In this document: piece by piece, positions 8,749 through 19,380 of the stretch
Layout: every line of letters begins with the position of its first letter
How positions within the stretch are numbered: position 1 is the first letter of the stretch
Assembly (NCBI RefSeq): GCF_018327705.1
Contig: NZ_BNEM01000001.1
Span: 2,542,001-2,606,000 of the forward strand
Reading direction: 5' to 3'
DNA: 64,000 bases
Source: Catellatospora sp. TT07R-123
GTDB lineage: Bacteria > Actinomycetota > Actinomycetes > Mycobacteriales > Micromonosporaceae
Position numbers and translations under genes: made by a program
The notes under the pieces: model-generated
Database searches by the model: none
What the model saw: only the letters and a program-made list of their open reading frames with translations
Told to the model about the DNA's origin: nothing

Positions 8749-10362
8749 GTGGGTGTCACCTCCGGCCGCCGCCGCGTCGTCAACGTCATCGCCAGCGCCG
8801 GGCTCGTGCTCGGCCTCGCCGCCGGGCTGAGCACCGGCCTGGCCTCCTGCACCGCCAAGAAGCCGGTCGCCGAGAGCACGCGGCCGCTGGCCGACGGCGA
8901 GCTCAAGCGCCTGGCCGGGATGCGGGTGGTCAACTACGAGGACGCCCGCGTCGGCCTGCGCGGCACCGTCGGGCCGGCCAGCCGCAAGACCCGGGTCGCG
9001 GGCTGGATCGACTGGCGCCGCGAGGTGGTGTACCTGTCGGTCACCGACCCCGAGGGCGGCACCGCGCTGGTGCAGGCGGTGCCCGGGGTGCTCGCGGTGC
9101 GTACCGGCCCGGTCGGTCCCGCGTCGGCCTCGACCGGCCCCGACTCCGACGCGGCCGCGCCCGGCCTGCCCCCGGTCGACCCGCCCGAGGACGGCTGGCG
9201 GGCGCGCCCCATCCAGCTCGGCGGCGACGAGCAGCGCCCGCTGGACAACCTCGTCTCGTTCCTCTTCCTGCTGGCCCGCCCCGACCGGGACCCCGCCGAC
9301 CTGCTCGGCACGCTGAAGAACCAGTACGTACGCCGCGACGCCTTCGAAGGCACCCCGGTCGACGTGCTGCTCGGCCCGGCGCTGCTGCCGCAGACCGGAC
9401 CCGCCGCACCGTCGGCGGCCCCGGGGCTGACCCCGACCGCGTCGAGCAACTCGGCCGCCGACACCGAACCCGACGACGGCACGCTCGACGAGGCGAACAT
9501 GGCCGCCTCGGCCGCTCCCTCCGGCAGCCCCGAGCCCTCGTACGCGCCGGACTCGCTGGAGGCGCACGGCGGCGCGGTCGGCTACTGGCTCGACGACAAG
9601 GGCGCGCTGCGGCGGCTGGAGACGGTGCTGGCCACCGGCCTGCCCGCCACCGTGGACCTGCTGCGCGACCAGCAGCAGGAGTTCACCCGTACCGCGGTGC
9701 TGGGCGGGCAGCCCAACAACCCCACGAAGATCACCGAGAAGGAAGCCGAGATGCTGTCCCGGCTGCGCCAGCGCAACCTGCGCGCCCGCGGCGGCAAGGT
9801 CACCCTGACCATGCCGGTGCTGCCCGGCACGCTGCGGCTGGGCACGGGCTGGCTGGACTGGCAGCGGCACCTGAGCTACCTGGCCGTGCACGACTCCGAC
9901 GACACCGACTACGACGTGCTCGTACACGCCGACCGCACCGGTGTCGCCACCCGCAAGACCGGCAAGAAGGCCACCGAGGTCCCGCCGCTGCCCGCCCCGA
10001 AGGGCGACTGGGACCGGGCCGAGTGGGCCGACCTGGGCACCAAGACCGAGATCACCGACCTGGACTACCTGGTCCACGAGGCGATGTCGCTGGCCGCGGG
10101 CACGCCCGACGATGCCGCCCACATCCGCCAGCACGGGCGGCGGCTGCGCGTCGACGTGCTGCGCGGGGTGCCGGTGGGCGTGTTCGAGCTGCCCACGGCC
10201 GTCGAGGTGAACGTGCCGGCCGGGATGGCGCGGATGCGGTACTGGGTGGACAACTCCGGCGTGCTGCAGCGGCTGGAGCTGCGGACCGCCACCGGCGGGT
10301 TCGCACAGCTCGACCTCGACCTCAGCGACCCGCTGCCCGCCCTGCCCCCGCGCGTCTACTGA
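8749..10362 (+). CDS. Putative lipoprotein with two related LppX/LprG-like modules
   Basis: A 537-residue exported protein. The GTG start was chosen because it gives a clean lipoprotein signal: GRRR, a hydrophobic stretch and the lipobox LASC, with Cys34 as the lipidated residue. The mature part seems to be two related halves. The first (about 40-330) contains WIDWRREVVYLSV and ends GYWLDDKGALRRLE. The second (about 360-537) contains WLDWQRHLSYLAV and ends RYWVDNSGVLQRLELR. A Pro/Ala/Ser-rich linker with acidic residues separates them. The strand pattern resembles mycobacterial LppX/LprG lipid-carrier lipoproteins, but I infer this only from pattern. No specific function is proposed. No clear ribosome-binding site precedes the start. 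Confidence 0.72.
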   Translation: MGVTSGRRRVVNVIASAGLVLGLAAGLSTGLASCTAKKPVAESTRPLADGELKRLAGMRVVNYEDARVGLRGTVGPASRKTRVAGWIDWRREVVYLSVTDPEGGTALVQAVPGVLAVRTGPVGPASASTGPDSDAAAPGLPPVDPPEDGWRARPIQLGGDEQRPLDNLVSFLFLLARPDRDPADLLGTLKNQYVRRDAFEGTPVDVLLGPALLPQTGPAAPSAAPGLTPTASSNSAADTEPDDGTLDEANMAASAAPSGSPEPSYAPDSLEAHGGAVGYWLDDKGALRRLETVLATGLPATVDLLRDQQQEFTRTAVLGGQPNNPTKITEKEAEMLSRLRQRNLRARGGKVTLTMPVLPGTLRLGTGWLDWQRHLSYLAVHDSDDTDYDVLVHADRTGVATRKTGKKATEVPPLPAPKGDWDRAEWADLGTKTEITDLDYLVHEAMSLAAGTPDDAAHIRQHGRRLRVDVLRGVPVGVFELPTAVEVNVPAGMARMRYWVDNSGVLQRLELRTATGGFAQLDLDLSDPLPALPPRVY

Positions 10363-10396
10363 CCGCGGCGGCAGCGGCGCCGCGCCCGCTTTCCAC

Positions 10397-10457
10397 TGAC
10401 GCTGGCCTATCTAGAGGACGATTCTCCAAGATCCGTCCTCTAGATAGGCCAGCGTCA
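10397..10457. repeat. Intergenic palindromic repeat family 3, copy 1
   Basis: Perfect 24 bp inverted repeat: the arm starts TGACGCTGGCCTATCTAGAG and ends in GACG, with a 13 nt loop (ATTCTCCAAGATC). It sits between two convergent genes and could also terminate transcription. A 61 nt relative with the same loop core is at 37612-37672, and a looser relative at 45180-45244. Similarity to the 37.6 kb copy runs on past the arm (ATGCTAGGCGGG). Confidence 0.9.
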
Positions 10458-10558
10458 ATGCTAGGCGGGGCGGCGTGACGGCGGGCAGTGTGGCAGCGGG
10501 GCGGGGGGTGACGGCGGGGCGGGGTGGCAGCGGCCCGCCGCGTGCTCCCGCCCCGCGG

Positions 10559-11149
10559 TCACTCCGGACGCAGCCGGGGCCAGATCTCGTCGACGGCGGC
10601 GTGCAGGTCGGCGATGCTGCCCTCGTTGACGATCGCGATGTCGGCCACCGCCCGCCGCTGCTCGTCAGTCGCCTGCGCGGCGATCCGGGCGGCCGCGTCC
10701 GCCTCGGCCATCCCCCGGTCCCGCACCAGCCGCGCGACCCGGGTCACCTCGTCGGCGAACACCACGATCACCAGCTCGTACGTCGGCGCCAGCCCCGCCT
10801 CCACCAGCAACGGCACGTCGTTCACGACCACCGCGTCCGGCGGCGCCGCAGCGGCCAGCTCGGCCGTGCGCGCCCGCACCCGGGGATGGATGATCGCCTC
10901 CAGGTCCCGCCGGGCCGCCTCGTCACCGAAGACCAGCTTCCCCAGCGCGGGCCGGTCCAGCGACCCGTCAGCGGCCAGCACGCCCGGCCCGAACCGGGCC
11001 ACCACCTCGGCCAGCCCGTCGGTGCCGGGTGCGACCACCTCCCGGGCGATCCGGTCGGAGTCGATCACCACAGCGCCCCGTTCGGCCAGTCGGGCCGCCA
11101 CCGCGCTCTTGCCGGAGCCGATACCCCCGGTCAGTCCCACCCATCGCAC
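10559..11149 (-). CDS. coaE: Dephospho-CoA kinase
   Basis: A 196-residue P-loop kinase that phosphorylates the 3'-hydroxyl of dephospho-CoA, the last step of coenzyme A synthesis. Walker A is GGIGSGKS (8-15). The substrate-binding [11 protein letters not shown] segment and the [11 protein letters not shown] stretch are typical of the family. It lacks the C-terminal extension found in some mycobacterial homologues. It follows rpsA on the same strand after a strong terminator, so it probably has its own promoter or relies on read-through. Gene order rpsA-coaE-uvrB is conserved in actinobacteria. Confidence 0.96.
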   Translation of the reverse strand: MRWVGLTGGIGSGKSAVAARLAERGAVVIDSDRIAREVVAPGTDGLAEVVARFGPGVLAADGSLDRPALGKLVFGDEAARRDLEAIIHPRVRARTAELAAAAPPDAVVVNDVPLLVEAGLAPTYELVIVVFADEVTRVARLVRDRGMAEADAAARIAAQATDEQRRAVADIAIVNEGSIADLHAAVDEIWPRLRPE

Positions 11150-11178
11150 GCGCCCATGGTCGCACGGGTACGGAAAAG

Positions 11179-11218
11179 GCCGGTGGCCCCCGGCTCCGTG
11201 GAGTCGGGGGCCACCGGC
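11179..11218 (-). terminator. Intrinsic terminator of rpsA
   Basis: Minus-strand hairpin of 14 bp: GCCGGTGGCCCCCG (11179-11192) pairs with CGGGGGCCACCGGC (11205-11218). On the minus strand it is followed by TTTTCC, which makes it one of the few classic U-tract terminators in the window. It lies 20 bp after the rpsA stop codon. Confidence 0.88.
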
Positions 11219-11237
11219 GGTGTGGCTACTGCCTACC

Positions 11238-12719
11238 TCAGGCCTTGCCGCCGGCGAGCTTCTCGCGCAGCGCGGCCAGGGCCTCGTCGGTGGCGAGGGT
11301 GCCGCTGGGCTCCTCCGCCGCCTTGGCCGGGACCGGGGTCGAGGTGGAGACGTTGCCGCTCGGAACCTCGCTCGCCGCGGCGGCGTCGGCCGCGCGGGAG
11401 GTCTGGACCTGCTTGGTGTGCGCCTCCCAGCGGGTGCGGGCGTCAGCGTACTGCTGCTCCCACTGCTCGCGCTGCTTCTCGAAGCCCTCGAGCCACTCGC
11501 CCGTCTCCGGGTCGAAGCCGTCCGGGTAGATGTAGTTGCCCTCGTTGTCGTACGTGGCGGCCATGCCGTACAGCGTCGGGTCGAAGTGCTCCTCGCCCTC
11601 GACGAAGCCCTCGTTGGCCTGCTTCAGCGACAGCGAGATGCGGCGACGCTCGAGGTCGATGTCGATGACCTTGACCATGACGTCCGAGCCGACCTGCACG
11701 ACCTGCTCCGGGATCTCCACGTGGCGCTCGGCCAGCTCGGAGATGTGGACCAGGCCCTCGATGCCGTCCTCGACACGCACGAACGCACCGAACGGAACCA
11801 GCTTGGTGACCTTACCCGGCACGATCTGCGTGATCGCGTGGGTGCGGGCGAACTGGCGCCACGGGTCCTCCTGCGTCGCCTTGAGCGACAGGGAGACGCG
11901 CTCGCGGTCCAGGTCCACGTCGAGAACCTCGACCTCGACCTCGGTGCCGACCTCGACGACCTCGGACGGGTGGTCGATGTGCTTCCACGACAGCTCGGAG
12001 ACGTGCACCAGACCGTCCACGCCGCCGAGGTCCACGAACGCGCCGAAGTTGACGATCGAGGACACGACGCCCTTGCGGACCTGGCCCTTCTGCAGCTTGT
12101 TCAGGAACTCGGTGCGCACCTCGGACTGGGTCTGCTCGAGGTAGGCGCGACGCGACAGCACCACGTTGTTGCGGTTCTTGTCCAGCTCGATGATCTTCGC
12201 CTCGAGCTCGCGGCCGACGTACGGCTGCAGGTCACGGACGCGGCGCATCTCGACGAGCGAGGCCGGCAGGAAGCCCCGCAGGCCGATGTCCAGGATGAGA
12301 CCACCCTTGACGACCTCGATGACGGAGCCGCGGACGACGCCGTCGTCCTCCTTGATCTTCTCGATGGTGCCCCACGCCCGCTCGTACTGCGCGCGCTTCT
12401 TGGAGAGGATCAGACGCCCCTCCTTGTCCTCCTTCTGGAGGACCAGGGCCTCGATGTGATCACCGACGGTGACGACCTCAGCAGGGTCCACATCGTGCTT
12501 GATCGACAACTCGCGCGAGGGGATGACGCCCTCGGTCTTGTAGCCGATGTCGAGCAGGACCTCGTCCCGGTCGACCTTGACAACGGTGCCTTCGACAATG
12601 TCGCCGTCGTTGAAGTACTTGATGGTCTCGTCGATCGCGGCGAGGAATGCCTCGTCCGAGCCGAGATCGTCGAAGGTGACCTTGTTGGCGCTCGAGGTGG
12701 CCTCGATGCTGCTCGTCAT
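11238..12719 (-). CDS. rpsA: 30S ribosomal protein S1
   Basis: A 493-residue S1 protein that binds mRNA on the small ribosomal subunit. Four S1 RNA-binding repeats are visible at about 38-108, 125-192, 210-280 and 293-365; the last two have the best-kept FGAFVxL/V and GLVHxSEL signatures. The C-terminal 125 residues are low-complexity and Ala/Glu-rich, as in other actinobacteria, instead of the six repeats of Escherichia coli. The start [10 protein letters not shown] was chosen because GGAG lies 11 bases upstream; a longer frame exists but starts inside the leader. Expression is probably high: codon use is strongly biased and a U-tract terminator follows. Confidence 0.97.
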   Translation of the reverse strand: MTSSIEATSSANKVTFDDLGSDEAFLAAIDETIKYFNDGDIVEGTVVKVDRDEVLLDIGYKTEGVIPSRELSIKHDVDPAEVVTVGDHIEALVLQKEDKEGRLILSKKRAQYERAWGTIEKIKEDDGVVRGSVIEVVKGGLILDIGLRGFLPASLVEMRRVRDLQPYVGRELEAKIIELDKNRNNVVLSRRAYLEQTQSEVRTEFLNKLQKGQVRKGVVSSIVNFGAFVDLGGVDGLVHVSELSWKHIDHPSEVVEVGTEVEVEVLDVDLDRERVSLSLKATQEDPWRQFARTHAITQIVPGKVTKLVPFGAFVRVEDGIEGLVHISELAERHVEIPEQVVQVGSDVMVKVIDIDLERRRISLSLKQANEGFVEGEEHFDPTLYGMAATYDNEGNYIYPDGFDPETGEWLEGFEKQREQWEQQYADARTRWEAHTKQVQTSRAADAAAASEVPSGNVSTSTPVPAKAAEEPSGTLATDEALAALREKLAGGKA

Positions 12720-12894
12720 GTGGACTGTTGCTCCGTCGGATGGATGTTCAGTGTGACCCAGTGGTGGTTCCACTGCCGCACCCGCTCGTCTACGCTGCGG
12801 ACGTCCGGGGCTCCGGGTGTCCGGGAACCGGGCGTCCGTCGCGACAGCGGGTCTGCTCCATGCCGAGAACCGCGGACGTGCGAGTGCATCGAAC

Positions 12895-12925
12895 AGCTTA
12901 CCGTGCCCATTACCACACGACGCAA
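12895..12925 (-). promoter_or_regulatory. Possible rpsA promoter
   Basis: Minus strand: TTGCGT (12920-12925) as a minus-35 and TAAGCT (12895-12900) as a minus-10, 19 bases apart, about 175 bases before the rpsA start. The spacing is slightly long, so this is only a candidate. Confidence 0.3.
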
Positions 12926-13056
12926 CCCCACCCCTCCCGTGACGCTCCCCTCTTCCTGATTCGCGGGAGTGCGTAGGGATTCCGGCCAGATTGTCACGCG
13001 CATCACACCCTCAGCCCCTTCCCTCCGGTGCCCCGCGCACCCCTCGCGGGAGGCCG

Positions 13057-13116
13057 TGCCTTCGGGGAAAGCGCAGCCGCACCAGCCTGGAATCGCGCGG
13101 TTTCCCTGAAACCGCA
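13057..13116. repeat. Intergenic palindromic repeat family 1, degraded copy 3
   Basis: Left arm TGCCTTCGGGGAAA and right arm TTTCCCTGAAACCGCA are separated by exactly 30 nt, like the two better copies. The arms carry several mismatches. An 11 nt tandem (GGGGCGGGCGC twice, 13125-13146) lies a few bases to the right. Confidence 0.65.
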
Positions 13117-13204
13117 GCCTGATCGGGGCGGGCGCGGGGCGGGCGCGAGCGAGCCGGGCGAGGCGGCGTGTGATCGTCGGCACCCCGTCGGCGACAATCT
13201 CCCG

Positions 13205-14047
13205 GTGACGATCGATCACCACCGTGAGCCGGACGAACCCGACTACCCCGACGACACCGCGCAGGTGTCGCGCCGCCCCGCCGCGCGGGGTGAGAGCGTG
13301 CGGGCCAATCTGCGCTGGTGGGACGGCGCGGCCGACGCGTACCAGGCTGAGCACGGGCCGTTCCTGGGCGGGTCGCGGTTCGTGTGGGGGCCGGAGGGCC
13401 TGGACGAGGCCGAGGCCGGACTGCTGGGCGAGGTCAAGGGCCTGCGGGTGCTGGAGCTCGGGTGCGGCGCCGGGCAGTGCGGGCGCTGGCTGACCGGCCA
13501 GGGGGCGTACGCCGTGGGCCTGGAGCTGTCCGGCCGCCAGCTGCACCACTCCCGCCGCCTCGACGAGCGCACCGGGACGCCCCTGCCCGTGGTGCAGGCC
13601 GACGCGCAGGCCCTGCCGTTCGCCGACGGCACGTTCGACCTGGTCTGCTCGTCGTACGGCGCCCTGCCGTTCGTCGCCGACGCCGCCTCGGTGCTGCGCG
13701 AGACCGCCCGGGTCCTGCGCCCCGGCGGCCGGCTGGCGTTCTCGGTGACGCATCCGCTGCGCTGGTCGTTCCTCGACGACCCGACCGAGTCGGGGCTGGT
13801 GGCGGTGCACCCGTACTGGGACCGCCGCGCCTACGTCGAGGAGGACGACGACGGGGTGCCGACCTACGTGGAGCACCACCGCACCGTCGGGGACTGGGTG
13901 CGGCTGCTGGGCGCGGCCGGGCTGGTGCTCGACGACCTGGTCGAGCCGGAGTGGCCGCAGGACAACGAGCACGTGTGGGGCGGCTGGTCCCCGCTGCGCG
14001 GGCGGCTGATCCCGGGCACCGCCGTCTTCCTCGCGCACCTGGCCTGA
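13205..14047 (+). CDS. Class I SAM-dependent methyltransferase
   Basis: A 280-residue methyltransferase. Motif I is VLELGCGAG (82-90), followed by the acidic end of strand two (GLELS) and motif IV-like FDLVCSSYGALPF; the post-motif RVLRPGGRLAFSVTHPLRW is typical of the UbiE/Coq5-like group. The C-terminal 60 residues form the variable cap that would select substrate, which I cannot predict. A GTG start at 13205 was chosen because frames extending upstream run through an intergenic repeat. No operon partner is evident: rpsA is divergent and alaS begins 141 bp downstream. Confidence 0.87.
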   Translation: MTIDHHREPDEPDYPDDTAQVSRRPAARGESVRANLRWWDGAADAYQAEHGPFLGGSRFVWGPEGLDEAEAGLLGEVKGLRVLELGCGAGQCGRWLTGQGAYAVGLELSGRQLHHSRRLDERTGTPLPVVQADAQALPFADGTFDLVCSSYGALPFVADAASVLRETARVLRPGGRLAFSVTHPLRWSFLDDPTESGLVAVHPYWDRRAYVEEDDDGVPTYVEHHRTVGDWVRLLGAAGLVLDDLVEPEWPQDNEHVWGGWSPLRGRLIPGTAVFLAHLA

Positions 14048-14188
14048 CCACGGCGTCCGCGGGCGCGGCCCCGGACCGGTGTCGGTTCGCGGGGGCTAAT
14101 AGGCCCGGCGGTAGCATGGCAAGTTGATTCGCACGAGGTGTTTGCCCACCTCGCCATATTCGTACCTGACGATCGGAAGGCCGTTTCC

Positions 14189-16870
<2,682 letters not shown>

Positions 16871-16884
16871 CGCGGACACTCCCT

Positions 16885-16920
16885 AGCAGGGGCGGCACCC
16901 GGACGGGTGCCGCCCCTGCT
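16885..16920 (+). terminator. Terminator of alaS
   Basis: Perfect 16 bp hairpin, AGCAGGGGCGGCACCC with its complement across a GGAC loop, 14 bases after the alaS stop and followed by TCTT. It separates alaS from the APC permease gene. Confidence 0.85.
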
Positions 16921-16986
16921 TCTTGGAGCCGATCAAGTTGAGCGATCACGTCCAGCGGGGAGTCCGTACGCGCGTACGCTCAAAAC

Positions 16987-18450
16987 GTGAGCAACAGCAT
17001 ATTTCGGACGAAGTCGGTGGAGCAGTCCATCGCCGAGACCGACGAACCCGGTCACCGCCTCAAGAAGGAACTGACCGTATTCGACCTCACGGTCTTCGGT
17101 ATCGGTGTCATCATCGGCACGGGCATCTTCGTGCTCACCGGCAAGCAGGCCGCGATCAACGCCGGCCCCGCGATCGTGATCTCGTTCATCCTCGCCGCGA
17201 TCGTCTGCGGGCTCGCCGCGCTGTGCTACGCCGAGTTCGCCTCCACGGTCCCGGTGGCCGGTTCGGCGTACACGTTCGGCTACGCCACCCTGGGCGAGTT
17301 CATCGCCTGGATCATCGGCTGGGACCTGGCGCTGGAGCTGGGCCTGGGTGCCGCCGTGGTGGCCCGCGGCTGGTCCAGCTACCTGCACTCGCTGCTCAAC
17401 CTGCCGGACTGGCTGGCCGGCGACAAGGCCATCCCCGACTTCGGCGCGATCTTCATCGTGGCGGTGTGCGCGGCGCTGGGCGTGGTCGGCGCGAAGATCT
17501 CCGGCCGGGTGACCGCCGTGCTGGTCGCGATCAAGATCGCCGTGGTGCTGTTCGTGATCGCCCTCGGCGCCTTCTTCATCAAGGCCGCCAACTACTCGCC
17601 GTACATCCCGCCGGCGGTGCCCGCGAAGGTGGAGGAGGGCGGTGCCACGCCCCTGATCCAGCTCCTGCTCGGCATCACCCCGCAGCACTACGGGCTGTGG
17701 GGAATCCTGGCCGCGTCCTCGATCGTGTTCTTCGCGTACATCGGCTTCGACATCGTCGCCACCACCGCCGAGGAGACCAAGAACCCGCAGCGCGACCTGC
17801 CCCGCGGCATCATCGGCTCCCTGGTCATCTGCACGATCCTGTACGCGGCCGTCTCGTTCGTCATCACCGGCATGGCCAACTACAAGCAGCTGGACACCGG
17901 CGCCCCGCTGGCGCTGGCGTTCGAGCTGGTCGGGCAGGACTGGGCCGCCAAGCTCATCTCGCTCGGCGCGATCTGCGGCATCACCACCGTGGTCCTGGTG
18001 CTCATGCTCGGCCAGTCCCGGGTGCTGTTCGCCATGTCGCGCGACCGGCTGCTGCCCGAGAAACTGGCCGCGGTGCACCCGCGCTACGGCACGCCGTGGA
18101 TCATCACCATCGTCACCAGCGTGATCATCGCGATCCTGGCCGCGTTCCTCGACCTGACCAAGCTGTCGGAGCTGACCAGCATCGGCACGCTGTTCGCGTT
18201 CGTGGTCGTGTCGATCGGCGTGGTCGTGCTCCGGCGAACCCGGCCCGACCTGCACCGCAGCTTCCGGGTGCCGTGGGTGCCGTTCCTGCCGATCGTGGCG
18301 GTGCTGGCCTGCCTGTGGCTGATGCTGAACCTGCCCGTGGACACGTGGATCCGGTTCGTGATCTGGATGCTGATCGGCCTGGCGCTGTACTTCCCGTACG
18401 GCCGCCGCCACAGCCGCCTGGCCCGCTCCTCCACCCCGTCCTACGACTGA
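16987..18450 (+). CDS. APC-family amino acid permease (cationic amino acid transporter type)
   Basis: A 487-residue transporter with about 12 membrane helices. Helix 1 carries the APC substrate loop GVIIGTGIFVLTG (40-52), and helix 6 begins FFAYIGFDIVATTAEETKNPQRDLPRGI, the strongly conserved segment of the cationic-amino-acid (CAT/YfnA-like) subgroup. The C-terminus ends shortly after the last helix. Substrate is therefore probably an amino acid, most likely cationic or broad-range. The GTG start lies 66 bp after the alaS terminator. No operon partner is seen; a palindromic repeat follows the stop. Confidence 0.9.
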   Translation: MSNSIFRTKSVEQSIAETDEPGHRLKKELTVFDLTVFGIGVIIGTGIFVLTGKQAAINAGPAIVISFILAAIVCGLAALCYAEFASTVPVAGSAYTFGYATLGEFIAWIIGWDLALELGLGAAVVARGWSSYLHSLLNLPDWLAGDKAIPDFGAIFIVAVCAALGVVGAKISGRVTAVLVAIKIAVVLFVIALGAFFIKAANYSPYIPPAVPAKVEEGGATPLIQLLLGITPQHYGLWGILAASSIVFFAYIGFDIVATTAEETKNPQRDLPRGIIGSLVICTILYAAVSFVITGMANYKQLDTGAPLALAFELVGQDWAAKLISLGAICGITTVVLVLMLGQSRVLFAMSRDRLLPEKLAAVHPRYGTPWIITIVTSVIIAILAAFLDLTKLSELTSIGTLFAFVVVSIGVVVLRRTRPDLHRSFRVPWVPFLPIVAVLACLWLMLNLPVDTWIRFVIWMLIGLALYFPYGRRHSRLARSSTPSYD

Positions 18451-18476
18451 CCTCGCGCTCTCGCGGGGCTGGCTGG

Positions 18477-18545
18477 CGAAGATCGTCGTTTTCGGTCGCG
18501 ACGTGCAGCTGGACTGCACCGGATGACCGAAGACGGCGATCTTCG
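18477..18545. repeat. Intergenic palindromic repeat family 4, copy A
   Basis: A 69 nt palindrome: outer arms CGAAGATCG and CGATCTTCG, then CGGTC/GACCG, and an inner hairpin GTGCAG/CTGCAC. The same architecture and exact length occur at 34039-34107, and a shorter version at 47762-47829. It lies between the permease gene and gluconokinase. Confidence 0.85.
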
Positions 18546-18592
18546 GCGTTCATGCGCCGAGTGGGCGCACGGGGGTGGGTAGGCTCAGGCGC

Positions 18593-19096
18593 GTGAGTGA
18601 TACCGCGGTACTGGTCATGGGGGTCTCCGGCAGCGGCAAGACCACCATCGGCACCGACCTGGCGCTGCGCCTCGGCGCGGCCTTCCAGGACGCCGACGAC
18701 CTGCACCCGCCCGCCAACAAGCAGAAGATGCACGCCGGCATCCCGCTCACCGACGCCGACCGCGAACCCTGGCTGCGCGCCTGCGCCCAGTGGCTGGCCG
18801 CGCAGGCGGGAGACGGCCGGCCCGCCGTCCTGGCCTGCTCGGCGCTCAAGCGCCACTACCGCGACGTGCTGCGCGCCGCCGCGCCCGGCCTGCGGATCGT
18901 CTACCTCGACGGCGACCGCGATCTGCTCGCCGCCCGCCTGGGCCACCGCCCCGGGCACTTCTTCAACCCGGTGCTGCTCGACTCGCAGCTGGCCGAGTTG
19001 GAGGTCCCGGGTCCGGACGAGCACTCGATCGCCCTGCCGATCTCCCTGTCCCCCGCCGACCTCGTCGACCGGGCCACCGCAGCCCTGACCACCTGA
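18593..19096 (+). CDS. gntK: Gluconokinase
   Basis: A 167-residue P-loop kinase of the GntK family, phosphorylating gluconate to 6-phosphogluconate for the pentose phosphate pathway. Walker A is GVSGSGKTT (residues 10-18), followed by DADDLHPPANKQKMHAGIPLTDADREPW, the family's substrate segment, and ACSALKRHYRD. The GTG start gives the normal length; a GTG six codons upstream is possible but adds only charged residues. No gluconate transporter or regulator is adjacent, so the pathway link rests on family membership alone. Confidence 0.93.
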   Translation: MSDTAVLVMGVSGSGKTTIGTDLALRLGAAFQDADDLHPPANKQKMHAGIPLTDADREPWLRACAQWLAAQAGDGRPAVLACSALKRHYRDVLRAAAPGLRIVYLDGDRDLLAARLGHRPGHFFNPVLLDSQLAELEVPGPDEHSIALPISLSPADLVDRATAALTT

Positions 19097-19115
19097 CCCG
19101 CCCCGGCCGCCCCGC

Positions 19116-19165
19116 GCCGCGAGTCGCCGCGAGTCGCCGCGAGTCGCTGCGAGTCGCCGCGAATG
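19116..19165. repeat. 10 nt tandem repeat, five units
   Basis: GCCGCGAGTC repeats at ten-base intervals: three exact units, one with C to T, and a last degenerate one. It ends three bases before repeat family 1, as another array does at 8574-8626. Confidence 0.85.
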
Positions 19166-19168
19166 CCA

Positions 19169-19228
19169 GCAGTTTCGGGGAAACTGCCGGTAAAGCGCTC
19201 CGGATTCCTACACTTTCCCCGAAACTGC
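19169..19228. repeat. Intergenic palindromic repeat family 1, copy 2
   Basis: Arms GCAGTTTCGGGGAAA and its exact complement (15 bp) with a 30 nt spacer. Arm sequence and spacer length match copy 1; the spacers share their first and last few bases (CTGC, CAC). Confidence 0.88.
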
Positions 19229-19261
19229 ACTCTTCCGAGCGCAGCCCACGGCGCGACCGGT

Positions 19262-19322
19262 GTCGATCAGGAAGCCGTGCCCGCGACACGCCGTCGAACC
19301 GTGCCATAAGTTCATGATCGAC
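19262..19322 (+). repeat. Intergenic repeat family 2, copy A
   Basis: A 61 nt element bounded by GTCGATCA and TGATCGAC. Its interior (AGGAAGCCGTGCCC, then CGACACGCCGTCGAACCG, then GCCATAAGTTCA) is nearly the same at 22515-22575, and on the other strand at 47661-47721. Confidence 0.88.
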
Positions 19323-19380
19323 GGGAAAGGGGCGCGCCCGCCCGCCGTGGGGCGGGGCGGGGCGCGGTGGGACGGGTGGG

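Larger units (their letters stand above)
12720..13204. other. 485 bp divergent gap between rpsA and a methyltransferase gene
   Basis: It holds the long rpsA leader with a possible promoter at 12895-12925, a degraded copy of repeat family 1 (13057-13116) and a two-unit 11 nt GC tandem (13125-13146). Nothing in it reads as a gene; frames crossing the repeat are fortuitous. Confidence 0.6.
19097..19380. other. 284 bp convergent gap with two repeat families
   Basis: Between the ends of gntK and polA lie a 10 nt tandem array, a family 1 palindrome and a family 2 repeat, nearly end to end. No gene is visible. The tail (19330-19380) is a GC-rich run. Confidence 0.7.

Noticed and set aside
13028-13204. 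Longer start for the methyltransferase
   Set aside because: The extension runs through a degraded intergenic repeat and GC tandem, and adds no family similarity.
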